A stretch of 6,325 nucleotides of DNA from an uncultured Lachnospiraceae bacterium (GTDB lineage Bacteria; Bacillota; Clostridia; Lachnospirales; Lachnospiraceae). Under the pieces are notes generated by a model, which worked only from the letters and a program-made list of their open reading frames with translations, had not been told where the DNA came from and did no database searches. Position numbers and translations under genes: made by a program. Positions within the stretch are counted from its first letter, which is position 1. Every line of letters begins with the position of its first letter. This document shows positions 1-6,275 of the stretch, one piece after another. The stretch covers positions 1 to 6,325 of the forward strand of contig CALZPS010000097.1 in the NCBI GenBank assembly GCA_945827765.1, read 5' to 3'.

Positions 1-1
1 G

Positions 2-964
2 CAGATTGGAAGTTTTGTCGGGGGCTCGTATGGGGATTTGATTTATCTGGTGGGAAAAGTGGCGGCAGCGATGACCGGAGCCGGTATCGGCGTAGGTGTG
101 GCGAGAAAATTTGAGGCCAGCCAGTTGGTGGTGGTTTCGGCAGCGACAGCGGGTATGGTCGGTGCGTTTGCCGGCAAGCTGTTGGCCGGACAGGTTTTGG
201 TGGACGGCTCGATTGTACTGGCAGGTCCCGGTGAACCGCTGGGAGCCTTTGTGGCTGCATATATCGCGATTGAGATAGGAATTCTCATTGCCGGGAAGAC
301 CAAACTGGATATTTTGCTGACACCTCTTGTGTGTATCGGTTCCGGCTCTGTGGTGGGACTGTTTGTGGGACCGCCGATTTCTAAATTTATGGCATGGCTT
401 GGTTCTCTGATAAACTGGGGAACGGAGCAGCAGCCGTTTTTGATGGGAGTCGTGGTATCAGTGCTGATGGGGATGATTTTGACACTGCCAATCAGTTCGG
501 CGGCGTTGGGTGTGATTTTGAATTTGTCCGGTCTGGCAGCAGGAGCTGCAACGATTGGCTGTTGCTGCAATATGGTTGGTTTTGCGGTGGCAAGTTTCAG
601 GGAGAATAAGTTCGGCGGACTGCTGGCGCAGGGAATCGGTACTTCCATGCTGCAGGTGCCAAATATTGTTAAGAGGCCGCTGATCTGGCTGCCTGAAATT
701 CTATCCAGTGCGATTCTGGGACCGGTAGGAACGATGCTTTTGCATATGACGAGTAATGCGACAGGCTCCGGTATGGGTACGGCAGGACTGGTTGGACCGT
801 TAATGACCTGGCAGGTGATGACGCAGACAGAAGACCCGCTTGTGGTGCTTGTGAAGATTTTGTTGATTCAGATTATTCTTCCGGCATGCGTGACGCTGGG
901 AATTTCCGAATTTATGAGAAAGAAAAAATGGATTCGATTCGGAGATATGAAATTAAATTTATAA
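2..964 (+). CDS. PTS_EIIC_2 / PfoR-family membrane permease, 5' truncated
   Basis: Polytopic membrane protein of the EIIC-like family PTS_EIIC_2 (COG3641, PfoR), usually annotated as PTS sugar transporter subunit IIC; substrate unknown. The frame is open from base 2 with no stop upstream of the TTG at 38, so the true start lies outside the window. 320 residues are visible, and I estimate a few tens of N-terminal residues are missing. Successive hydrophobic, Gly/Ala-rich segments fill the protein. Family-typical features in visible numbering are a Cys-Cys-Cys-Asn stretch at 187-190, a segment ending in LGPVGTMLLHMTSNATGSG, and MGTAGLVGP at 258-266. The C-terminus is short and basic (MRKKKW). 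No EIIA, EIIB or HPr gene is visible, so energy coupling cannot be judged. PfoR was named as a toxin regulator in Clostridium perfringens, but nothing here supports a regulatory role. The 49-base gap to the next gene holds a possible promoter and a hairpin. Confidence 0.85.
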   Translation, partial: QIGSFVGGSYGDLIYLVGKVAAAMTGAGIGVGVARKFEASQLVVVSAATAGMVGAFAGKLLAGQVLVDGSIVLAGPGEPLGAFVAAYIAIEIGILIAGKTKLDILLTPLVCIGSGSVVGLFVGPPISKFMAWLGSLINWGTEQQPFLMGVVVSVLMGMILTLPISSAALGVILNLSGLAAGAATIGCCCNMVGFAVASFRENKFGGLLAQGIGTSMLQVPNIVKRPLIWLPEILSSAILGPVGTMLLHMTSNATGSGMGTAGLVGPLMTWQVMTQTEDPLVVLVKILLIQIILPACVTLGISEFMRKKKWIRFGDMKLNL

Positions 965-965
965 T
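938..965 (+). promoter_or_regulatory. Candidate promoter before the alarmone synthetase gene
   Basis: A perfect TATAAT -10 hexamer lies at 960-965, overlapping the stop codon of the permease gene. Sixteen bases upstream, at 938-943, is TTCGGA, which matches the -35 consensus TTGACA at only three positions. Transcription would start near 972, at the base of the hairpin at 971-995. The weak -35 and A/T-rich surroundings make a chance match quite possible. Confidence 0.3.
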
Positions 966-970
966 AATAT

Positions 971-995
971 ATCTGCTCTGTGCGAGTAAGCAGAT
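971..995 (+). promoter_or_regulatory. Hairpin just upstream of the alarmone synthetase ribosome binding site
   Basis: ATCTGCT at 971-977 is the exact reverse complement of AGCAGAT at 989-995, with an 11-base loop. CTC and GAG inside the loop (976-978 and 984-986) allow an alternative inner pairing. No T-run follows, so it is not a standard intrinsic terminator. The right arm abuts the GAGGAGGAG ribosome binding site at 996-1004, so the structure could affect translation start or protect the 5' end of a transcript starting near 972. Function is inferred only. Confidence 0.35.
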
Positions 996-1013
996 GAGGA
1001 GGAGTGTTATAAG

Positions 1014-1682
1014 ATGCAGGATGCAATTAAACGATACGAAGATGTAGACAGCTGGAAAACGATCATTTTCTTGTATAATGCAGCTTTGAAAGAAATTGAA
1101 ACAAAGCTGGAGATTCTCAATGATGAGTTCCAGCACGTACATAAATATAATCCGATTGAGCATATTAAAACAAGAATCAAAACGCCGGAGAGCATTGTAA
1201 AGAAACTAAAGCGCAATGGGTATGAGACATCCATTGAAAATATGGTAAAATATGTCAATGATATTGCCGGAGTGCGGCTGATTTGTTCTTTTACATCCGA
1301 TATTTATCAACTGGCGGAGATGATTGGAAATCAGAGTGATTTGAAGGTGCTGACGATTAAAGATTATATCAAAAATCCGAAAGAGAGCGGATATAAGAGT
1401 TACCATATGCTGGTGTCGGTGCCGATTTTTCTGTCCGACAGTGTAGTAGATACAAAGGTGGAGATTCAGATTCGTACGATTGCCATGGATTTCTGGGCGA
1501 GTCTGGAGCATAAAATCTATTATAAATTTGAAGGGAATGCGCCGGATTATATCAGTCGTGATTTGCGTGAATGTGCCCAGATGGTATCGGAATTGGATGA
1601 TAAGATGCTGTCGTTGAATGAGGCGATTCTGGCGTGTGTGGAGAATGAAGAAAATGGTAAGGGTACGGAAAACAATATGTAA
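1014..1682 (+). CDS. Small alarmone synthetase (GTP pyrophosphokinase, RelP/YwaC-like)
   Basis: Cytosolic 222-residue protein consisting of a RelA/SpoT synthetase domain; it moves pyrophosphate from ATP to GDP or GTP to make (p)ppGpp. It has no HD hydrolase, TGS or ACT domain, so it is a stand-alone synthetase. Visible motifs: a basic ATP-binding stretch from NPIEH (46-50) through R54, K56, K63 and K64; DIAGVR at 83-88 with metal-binding D83; the guanine-binding loop around 117-131 with Y127; VEIQIRT at 149-155 with catalytic E150; and MDFWASLEHKIYYK at 158-171. From memory of the Bacillus proteins, NPIEH, ICSFTSDIY and MDFWASLEHKIYYK look more like YwaC (RelP) than YjbM (RelQ); an alignment is needed. 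The ATG is preceded by GAGGAGGAG at 996-1004, 9 bases away. The 3' end overlaps the next gene by 29 bases, which suggests co-transcription with the lipoprotein and hflX. Confidence 0.92.
   Translation: MQDAIKRYEDVDSWKTIIFLYNAALKEIETKLEILNDEFQHVHKYNPIEHIKTRIKTPESIVKKLKRNGYETSIENMVKYVNDIAGVRLICSFTSDIYQLAEMIGNQSDLKVLTIKDYIKNPKESGYKSYHMLVSVPIFLSDSVVDTKVEIQIRTIAMDFWASLEHKIYYKFEGNAPDYISRDLRECAQMVSELDDKMLSLNEAILACVENEENGKGTENNM
1640..1644 (+). promoter_or_regulatory. Ribosome binding site deciding the lipoprotein start
   Basis: GGAGA lies 9 bases upstream of the ATG at 1654. The in-frame ATG at 1645 is only one base from it, and the ATG at 1618 has no similar site, so 1654 is the best-supported start. 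The site lies inside the alarmone synthetase gene. Confidence 0.5.
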
Positions 1683-2259
1683 TGTAATGCTACTTGTGAT
1701 AGGTGTCGTGTATGTACTTTGCGGCTGTGGAAATGATGTTAAATCGGGAGCAAAGTTGCTGGAAGAAGGAAATGTCGAGGAGGCAGTTTCGGCTTTCGAG
1801 CAGGTGATAAGTGACAAGAAAAGCTCACAGCTTCAGCTGGCAGAGGCCTACCGGGGGCTGGGAATGTGTTTTTATGAGTTACAGCAGTATGATCAGGCAC
1901 AAGACAATTTGCAGAAGGCGGTTGAAACAGGCGGAGAAGAGACACCGGTTCTTTATCATCTAATAGGGGTGAGTGCGATGCATCAGGGGGATTTTAGTGC
2001 TGCGTTATCCGCGTTTGAAAAAGGAATCGGCCTGTCGGAAACCGAGGAAACGAATGGCAGGAAAAGTGGTTCTGGTCAAGACGAGACGGGGTCGGCAGAG
2101 TATTCGGAAATGATTCGTGAGATGTACTATAACCGTGTTGCCTGTCATGAAAAACTATATGACTGGGAGCAGGCTTATGCGGCAGCAAAGGAATACCTTG
2201 AGAAGTATCCGGACGATGAGACGATGCAGCATGAGGCGGAATTTTTGGAGACAAGATAA
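1654..2259 (+). CDS. TPR-repeat lipoprotein
   Basis: Predicted 201-residue lipoprotein anchored on the outer face of the membrane, with tetratricopeptide repeats that normally bind protein partners; partner and function are unknown. From the ATG at 1654 there is a basic n-region (MVRVRK), a hydrophobic core at about 11-22 and a lipobox L-C-G-C ending at Cys25; a Cys at the -2 position is unusual but tolerable. TPR-like helical pairs follow at about 30-54, 63-92, 98-128 and 151-187, the last separated by a polar Gly/Ser/Glu-rich linker at about 129-150. The next in-frame ATG (1687) would remove the basic n-region, so the overlap with the alarmone synthetase gene looks real. In-frame ATGs at 1618 and 1645 would only lengthen the basic N-terminus. 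The stop codon directly adjoins the hflX ATG. The same neighbours, in this order, are familiar from Lachnospiraceae genomes (recalled, not searched). Confidence 0.8.
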   Translation: MVRVRKTICNVMLLVIGVVYVLCGCGNDVKSGAKLLEEGNVEEAVSAFEQVISDKKSSQLQLAEAYRGLGMCFYELQQYDQAQDNLQKAVETGGEETPVLYHLIGVSAMHQGDFSAALSAFEKGIGLSETEETNGRKSGSGQDETGSAEYSEMIREMYYNRVACHEKLYDWEQAYAAAKEYLEKYPDDETMQHEAEFLETR

Positions 2260-3525
2260 ATGACAGGATATGAAATGAAAGAGCCGGAGGAGAGGGTGAT
2301 TTTAGTCGGTGTTTCTCTTTCGGAGCATGATTTGACGGAAGAATCTTTGGACGAGTTGGAAGAATTGGCAAAGACAGCGAAGGCCGCAGTGGCCGGCCGA
2401 CTGATTCAGAGCCGGGAGTCCGTTCATCCTGCGACATATATCGGAAAAGGAAAGCTGGCAGAACTAAAAGAATTAATCTGGGAGAATGAGGCAACCGGAA
2501 TCATTTGTGACGATGAGCTGACCTCGGTACAGCTTCAGCATTTGGAAGAAGAATTAGGGTGCAAAATTATTGACAGAACACTGTTGATATTGGATATTTT
2601 TGCCGCGCGTGCAGTGTCCGGAGAGGGCAAGATACAGGTGGAATTGGCACAGTTGAAATACCGGGCATCCAGACTGACCGGACTGGGTGCATCGCTGTCC
2701 CGTCTGGGAGGCGGCATTGGGACACGCGGTCCGGGAGAAAAGAAACTGGAGATGGACCGGAGACTGATTCGGGAGCGTATCAGCAGATTAAAAGGGGAAT
2801 TGAAAGACGTCGAAAGACACCGGGAACTGATACGTACACAGCGGCAGTCTTCTCATATGAAAATGGCGGCGCTGGTCGGTTATACTTCGGCGGGAAAGAG
2901 CAGTCTGGAAAATGCTCTGACAGACGCGGGAATTCTGGAAGACGCGATGTTGTTTTCTACTCTGGATACCACGACGCGGGCGCTTACACTGGAGGGAGAG
3001 CGGGAGATTCTTTTGACTGATACGGTCGGATTCATCCGTAAACTGCCGCATCATCTGGTGGAGGCGTTTAAAAGTACACTGGAAGAAGTGAAATATGCGG
3101 ATATCATCATTCATGTGGTAGATGCATCCAACCCACAGATAGACGTGCAGATGCACGTGGTATATGAAACATTGCGTCAGCTTGGCGTGGAGGGCAAACC
3201 GGTAATTACGTTGTTTAATAAACAGGACTTGCTGCCAGAGCCTGTGAGAATGCGGGATGCACAGGCGGATTATACGCTCGCGGTTTCTGCCAGGACCGGT
3301 CAGGGTCTGGATGAGTTAAAGGCGGTACTTTTGGAAATCCTGCGCAGAGAACAGATTTATATGGAACGGCTTTATTCGTTTGCGGATGCAGGTAAAATAC
3401 AGCTTATCCGCAAGTCGGGGGAGCTGCTGGAGGAAGAATATGTGGCGGAAGGAATCCGCGTGAAAGCATATGTACCGAAGGAAATTTACGGGATGCTCCT
3501 TCCGGCATCCGACGGTGAAACCTGA
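2260..3525 (+). CDS. hflX: GTPase HflX (ribosome-associated, Obg-HflX superfamily)
   Basis: Cytosolic GTPase that binds the 50S subunit and splits stalled or stressed 70S ribosomes; in S. aureus HflX is among the GTPases reported to bind (p)ppGpp. At 421 residues it matches the usual 410-430. The N-terminal HflX domain includes HPATYIGKGK (about 56-65) and the glycine-rich GGGIGTRGPGEKKLEMDRR region (about 150-168), followed by a coiled-coil-like charged helix. The G domain has G1 GYTSAGKSS at 207-215, G2 DTTTR from 236, G3 DTVGF from 254, G4 NKQD at 320-323 and G5 SARTG from 343. G1 and G2 differ slightly from the common GYTNAGKST and DPTTR, but all nucleotide-contact residues are present. 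The ATG at 2260 directly follows the previous TAA and has GGAG at 2247-2250, 9 bases upstream; an in-frame ATG at 2275 is a weaker alternative. Expression is probably coupled to the upstream lipoprotein gene. Confidence 0.96.
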   Translation: MTGYEMKEPEERVILVGVSLSEHDLTEESLDELEELAKTAKAAVAGRLIQSRESVHPATYIGKGKLAELKELIWENEATGIICDDELTSVQLQHLEEELGCKIIDRTLLILDIFAARAVSGEGKIQVELAQLKYRASRLTGLGASLSRLGGGIGTRGPGEKKLEMDRRLIRERISRLKGELKDVERHRELIRTQRQSSHMKMAALVGYTSAGKSSLENALTDAGILEDAMLFSTLDTTTRALTLEGEREILLTDTVGFIRKLPHHLVEAFKSTLEEVKYADIIIHVVDASNPQIDVQMHVVYETLRQLGVEGKPVITLFNKQDLLPEPVRMRDAQADYTLAVSARTGQGLDELKAVLLEILRREQIYMERLYSFADAGKIQLIRKSGELLEEEYVAEGIRVKAYVPKEIYGMLLPASDGET

Positions 3526-3584
3526 CGTGCGGTATTTGAAGTGATTTTGTTGCTGTTATGTCGGAAACAGATAGAGTATGGAGC

Positions 3585-3595
3585 AAAGGCGGAGA
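3585..3595 (+). promoter_or_regulatory. Strong ribosome binding site favouring a GTG start at 3602
   Basis: AAAGGCGGAGA contains two purine-rich cores and ends 6 bases before the GTG at 3602. The in-frame ATG at 3578 lies upstream of this site and has only a weak GGAAA about 11 bases before it. Starting at 3602 also gives an N-terminus of the same length as E. coli AbgA before the conserved Gly-Trp motif. Confidence 0.55.
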
Positions 3596-3601
3596 CAATC
3601 G

Positions 3602-4984
3602 GTGGATATCAATTATCAATATGTAACTCCACAATTATATCGCAGAATCCGGGAATATCGGGAGGAATTTCACCGTTATCCGGAGTGTGGATGGACAGAG
3701 TACCGGACCTCGTGGAGGATAGCTGACAGACTTACGGAACTTGGATTTGAAGTGTTTGCAGGGGAAAGTGTGTGCGGTTCGGGAACGGGTATGGGGATAC
3801 CTGAGGAAGAGTCGGCACAGGAATATGAGCAGCGTGCCTGTACGGAAGGCGTGCCGAAGGAGGTTCTGGCACAGATGCGCGGCGGACGAACGGGTGTCGT
3901 GGGAGTCCTTCGCGGCAGTCGGAAAGATACCGGGGACGAACATTGCGGTGACCGGACATATGCCGGGGACAGAGATTGTGAGGCAGAGTCCGGTGAAAAT
4001 GCGGAACAGGTCATTGCATTTCGGTTTGATATCGACGCGCTTCCGATACAGGAAGAGCGGACGGTGTATAATGCGTCATATCGCTCTCTGCATGAAGGAG
4101 TGATGCATGCCTGCGGGCATGACGGTCATGCAGCGGTCGGTCTTGGGTTGGCGGAAATCCTGAGTCAATACAGAAATCAAATAGATGGAGAAATACGGCT
4201 GATCTTCCAGCCGGCGGAAGAAGGATGCCGGGGAGCAGCGGCAATCGTATCGCAGGGGTGGCTTGATGATGTGGATGTGCTTTTGGGCGGACATATTGGC
4301 ATCGGCTGCCGGCATATCGGTGAGATTGCCGCGTGTTCAGGCGGATTTTTGGCAACCAGTAAGCTGAATTTCCATTTTCGGGGAAAGAGCGCCCACGCCG
4401 GTAAAGCACCGGAAAAAGGGAAAAATGCACTTCTGGCGGCAGCAGAATTTACAGTAGATGCATATGCGTTGGCAAGAGGGCATGACGATATACGTGTAAA
4501 TGTCGGGAAATTTGTCGGCGGGAGCGGGCGTAATATTATCGCGGCGGATGCATGGCTGGAGGCGGAGACGCGGGGAGCAGCTACAGAGCTGAATGTGAAA
4601 TTGTGTGAGCAAATGGAACAAACGGCGCAAAGAGACGCCGGCAAATATGGAGTCACGGTGAAGATGGATAAGGTTGGAGAGGCCCAAACAGGTGAATCCA
4701 GTCCGGAGCTCGTGAAACTTTGTGAAAAGAATGCCTGTGAGATGGGGCTGACCGAAGGCTTCCGGAAGGAGGCAATGTTCGGGGCGTCTGAGGATGTCAC
4801 GGTGATGATGGAACGAGTGCAGGAACATAACGGACAGGCGGCGTATTTTATGTTTGGAGCGCCGCTCTTTGCGGAGCACCATCACTGTGCGTTCGACTTT
4901 GATGAGGAAGTGCTGGGGATTATGGCGGAATTTTATGCACGTTCCGTGTTGGAAAAACAAAAAGGAGAGGATAAGCCGGAATGA
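3602..4984 (+). CDS. M20 family amidohydrolase, AbgA-like
   Basis: Cytosolic di-metal amidohydrolase of peptidase family M20. It resembles E. coli AbgA, a subunit of p-aminobenzoyl-glutamate hydrolase, through most of its length (comparison from memory). Numbered from the GTG at 3602 (460 residues): CGWTEYRT near the N-terminus, the MGIPEE segment, DID at 143-145, metal-binding HACGHDGH at 169-176, the PAEEG catalytic pair E206/E207, H231 in GGHIG, SAHAGKAPEKGKNALLAAAE in the dimerisation domain, GSGRNI, GASED, and the C-terminal EHHH at 425-428 before FDFDEE. Metal ligands and catalytic Glu are all present. An acidic insertion at about 106-136 adds roughly 25 residues relative to E. coli AbgA. 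An ATG at 3578 would add eight basic residues but lacks a good ribosome binding site. No AbgB partner is visible, so the enzyme may act alone, and the substrate could be another aminoacyl or benzoyl-glutamate amide. Its stop overlaps the next start as ATGA. Confidence 0.88.
   Translation: MDINYQYVTPQLYRRIREYREEFHRYPECGWTEYRTSWRIADRLTELGFEVFAGESVCGSGTGMGIPEEESAQEYEQRACTEGVPKEVLAQMRGGRTGVVGVLRGSRKDTGDEHCGDRTYAGDRDCEAESGENAEQVIAFRFDIDALPIQEERTVYNASYRSLHEGVMHACGHDGHAAVGLGLAEILSQYRNQIDGEIRLIFQPAEEGCRGAAAIVSQGWLDDVDVLLGGHIGIGCRHIGEIAACSGGFLATSKLNFHFRGKSAHAGKAPEKGKNALLAAAEFTVDAYALARGHDDIRVNVGKFVGGSGRNIIAADAWLEAETRGAATELNVKLCEQMEQTAQRDAGKYGVTVKMDKVGEAQTGESSPELVKLCEKNACEMGLTEGFRKEAMFGASEDVTVMMERVQEHNGQAAYFMFGAPLFAEHHHCAFDFDEEVLGIMAEFYARSVLEKQKGEDKPE
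3930..3978 (+). repeat. Imperfect direct repeat inside the amidohydrolase insertion
   Basis: CCGGGGACGAACATTG at 3930-3945 and CCGGGGACAGAGATTG at 3963-3978 match at 13 of 16 bases, with a period of 33 bases (11 codons), so the reading frame is kept. The encoded peptides are TGDEHC and AGDRDC. The repeat lies within the segment that has no counterpart in E. coli AbgA and may mark how the insertion grew. Confidence 0.45.
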
Positions 4985-5712
4985 GTCAAAAAAGTGTCTT
5001 GATAACCGGGGCTTCGAGGGGAATCGGGGCGGCGTGTGCCGCTGCGTTTGCCAAAGCCGGATACCGGGTATTTCTAAACGGCAGAAAATCAATCGAAAAA
5101 TTGAACACTCTGGCAGGAAAATTACGTGAACAGGGAGCGGATTGTGAGGCACTTCCCGGTGATGTCGGCAATCCGGCAGAGGTAAGACAGATATTCGACA
5201 AGATTCGACAAATTTGCGGCGGGGTCGATGTACTGGTCAATAACGCCGGAATTTCGTATATCGGGCTGTTGACGGATATGACGGATGACGATTGGGATAG
5301 AATATTGCAGACAAATCTGTCATCGGTGTTTTATTGTTCACGTGCTGCGGTTCCTTACATGGTGTCCCAAAAATCCGGGAAAATCATTAATATTTCATCT
5401 ATGTGGGGGCGCGTGGGCGCATCCTGTGAGGTGGCTTATTCAGCGACCAAGGCAGGGATGAATGGATTTACGATGGCATTGGCAAAGGAACTGGCGCCGA
5501 GCAATATTCAGGTCAACGCGGTCGCCTGCGGGGTGATTGACACGGACATGAACGCGCAGCTTGACAGAGAAGAGAGAAATAGTCTGATTGAGGAAGTTCC
5601 GGCAGGGCGTTTTGGAACCGTAGAGGAAGTGGCAGAGCTGGTGTTGGAGCTGGCAGAGGGTCATCTCTATCTGACCGGACAGGTGATTGGTCTGGACGGA
5701 GGCTTTATATAG
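4981..5712 (+). CDS. ymfI: Short-chain dehydrogenase/reductase, FabG-like; probable EF-P 5-aminopentanone reductase
   Basis: Cytosolic 243-residue NAD(P)H-dependent reductase of the classical SDR family. It has TGASRGIG at 9-16 (dinucleotide binding), NNAG at 87-90, and the catalytic tetrad N112, S140, Y153 and K157, then a C-terminal GQVIGLDGGF. R13 in the glycine motif and N-G-R-K after the second strand suggest NADPH preference. The stretch NISSMWGRVGASCEVAYSAT and the following PSNIQVNAVACGVIDTDMN resemble clostridial proteins annotated as EF-P 5-aminopentanone reductase (YmfI), which reduces a 5-aminopentanone group on a lysine of elongation factor P. The family call is from memory, and a fatty-acid 3-oxoacyl-ACP reductase (FabG) is the main alternative; no other fab gene is nearby, which argues mildly against it. 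The ATG overlaps the amidohydrolase stop as ATGA and has AAAGGAGAGG at 4961-4970, so the two are translationally coupled. SDR membership is certain; the EF-P role is moderate. Confidence 0.85.
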   Translation: MSQKSVLITGASRGIGAACAAAFAKAGYRVFLNGRKSIEKLNTLAGKLREQGADCEALPGDVGNPAEVRQIFDKIRQICGGVDVLVNNAGISYIGLLTDMTDDDWDRILQTNLSSVFYCSRAAVPYMVSQKSGKIINISSMWGRVGASCEVAYSATKAGMNGFTMALAKELAPSNIQVNAVACGVIDTDMNAQLDREERNSLIEEVPAGRFGTVEEVAELVLELAEGHLYLTGQVIGLDGGFI

Positions 5713-5804
5713 CCTGGCGGTTCAGGTATGCCGCAGTGCAATATGTTTCTAAAGGAAATCATTCGGGGCAGAGAAACCTTTCCCGAAAATATGAAAATTG
5801 AAAG

Positions 5805-5811
5805 AAAGGAG
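5805..5811 (+). promoter_or_regulatory. Ribosome binding site fixing the HD-hydrolase start at ATG 5819
   Basis: AAAGGAG lies 7 bases before the ATG at 5819. The in-frame TTG at 5798 lies upstream of this site and has none of its own. The rest of the 106-base gap (5713-5818) shows no clear promoter or terminator. Confidence 0.75.
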
Positions 5812-5818
5812 AACAGGA

Positions 5819-6275
5819 ATGATTGACGAGGCGATTGAGTTTGCGACCAAGGCTCATGAGGGACAATTCAGGAAAGGGACGAAACGACCGTATATTGTTC
5901 ATCCAATCGAAGTGGCGGATATCGTATCCACGATGACGAGGGATGAGGACATTATCTGTGCGGCAGTGCTGCATGATACCATTGAGGATTGTAAAAGTGT
6001 GACCGCAGATGTGCTGCGTCTGCAGTTCGGGGAACGGATTGCCGGGATGGTGATTGGGGAGAGTGAGGACAAGAGTAAGTCGTGGGAGGAACGAAAGGGA
6101 ACGACGATACGTAAAATAAAGGATGCTCCGCGGGAAGTCCAGATCATTGGTCTGGCAGACAAACTCTCCAACATGCGGGATATCGACCGGGATTATCCAG
6201 TGTTGGGAGAGCAGCTCTGGATGCGTTTCCGCATGCAGAGTAAACAGGCAATCGGCTGGTATTATAAAGGAATCC
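5819..6275 (+). CDS. Small HD-domain (p)ppGpp hydrolase (SAH/MESH1-like), 3' truncated
   Basis: Stand-alone HD-domain protein resembling the hydrolase half of Rel/SpoT; it probably removes the 3'-pyrophosphate from (p)ppGpp in the cytosol. Numbering from the ATG at 5819: FRKGTKRPYIVHP carries H28, LHDTIED carries H52, D53, E56 and D57, and LADKLSNMRD carries D114, giving the complete HD metal set H-HD-D plus the catalytic Glu-Asp pair. There is no synthetase domain in the visible 152 residues. Such enzymes are normally about 180-200 residues, so some tens of residues are missing. The last genomic codon is the Ile at 6272-6274; from 6276 the sequence is Nextera adapter, so the continuation VSYTHLEPTRPY and the TAG at 6314-6316 are artefacts. 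Other HD phosphohydrolases acting on related nucleotides cannot be excluded. It may counterbalance the synthetase at 1014-1682. Confidence 0.85.

Noticed and set aside
1074..1079. TATAAT inside the alarmone synthetase gene
   Set aside because: It is within conserved coding sequence, has no TG at the extended -10 position and no convincing -35.
1206..1817. 203-codon open frame on the - strand
   Set aside because: It is antisense to the alarmone synthetase and lipoprotein genes; its translation shows no domain and both + strand genes have family motifs.
3491..3510. 6-bp inverted repeat (GGATGC/GCATCC) near the end of hflX as a possible terminator
   Set aside because: It is inside the coding region, the stem is short and no T-run follows.
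4337..5152. 271-codon open frame on the - strand
   Set aside because: It lies antisense to the clearly conserved amidohydrolase and reductase genes, has a low-complexity His/Arg/Pro-rich translation, and has no recognisable motif.
5193..5212. Tandem 10-base repeat (ATTCGACAAG/ATTCGACAAA) in the reductase gene
   Set aside because: The reading frame and family motifs continue intact on both sides, and the segment length before NNAG is normal, so it is most likely chance.
5791..5826. 11-codon open frame (MKIERKENRND) as a leader peptide for the HD gene
   Set aside because: It has no ribosome binding site and contains the ribosome binding site of the HD gene; its composition follows from that purine-rich stretch.
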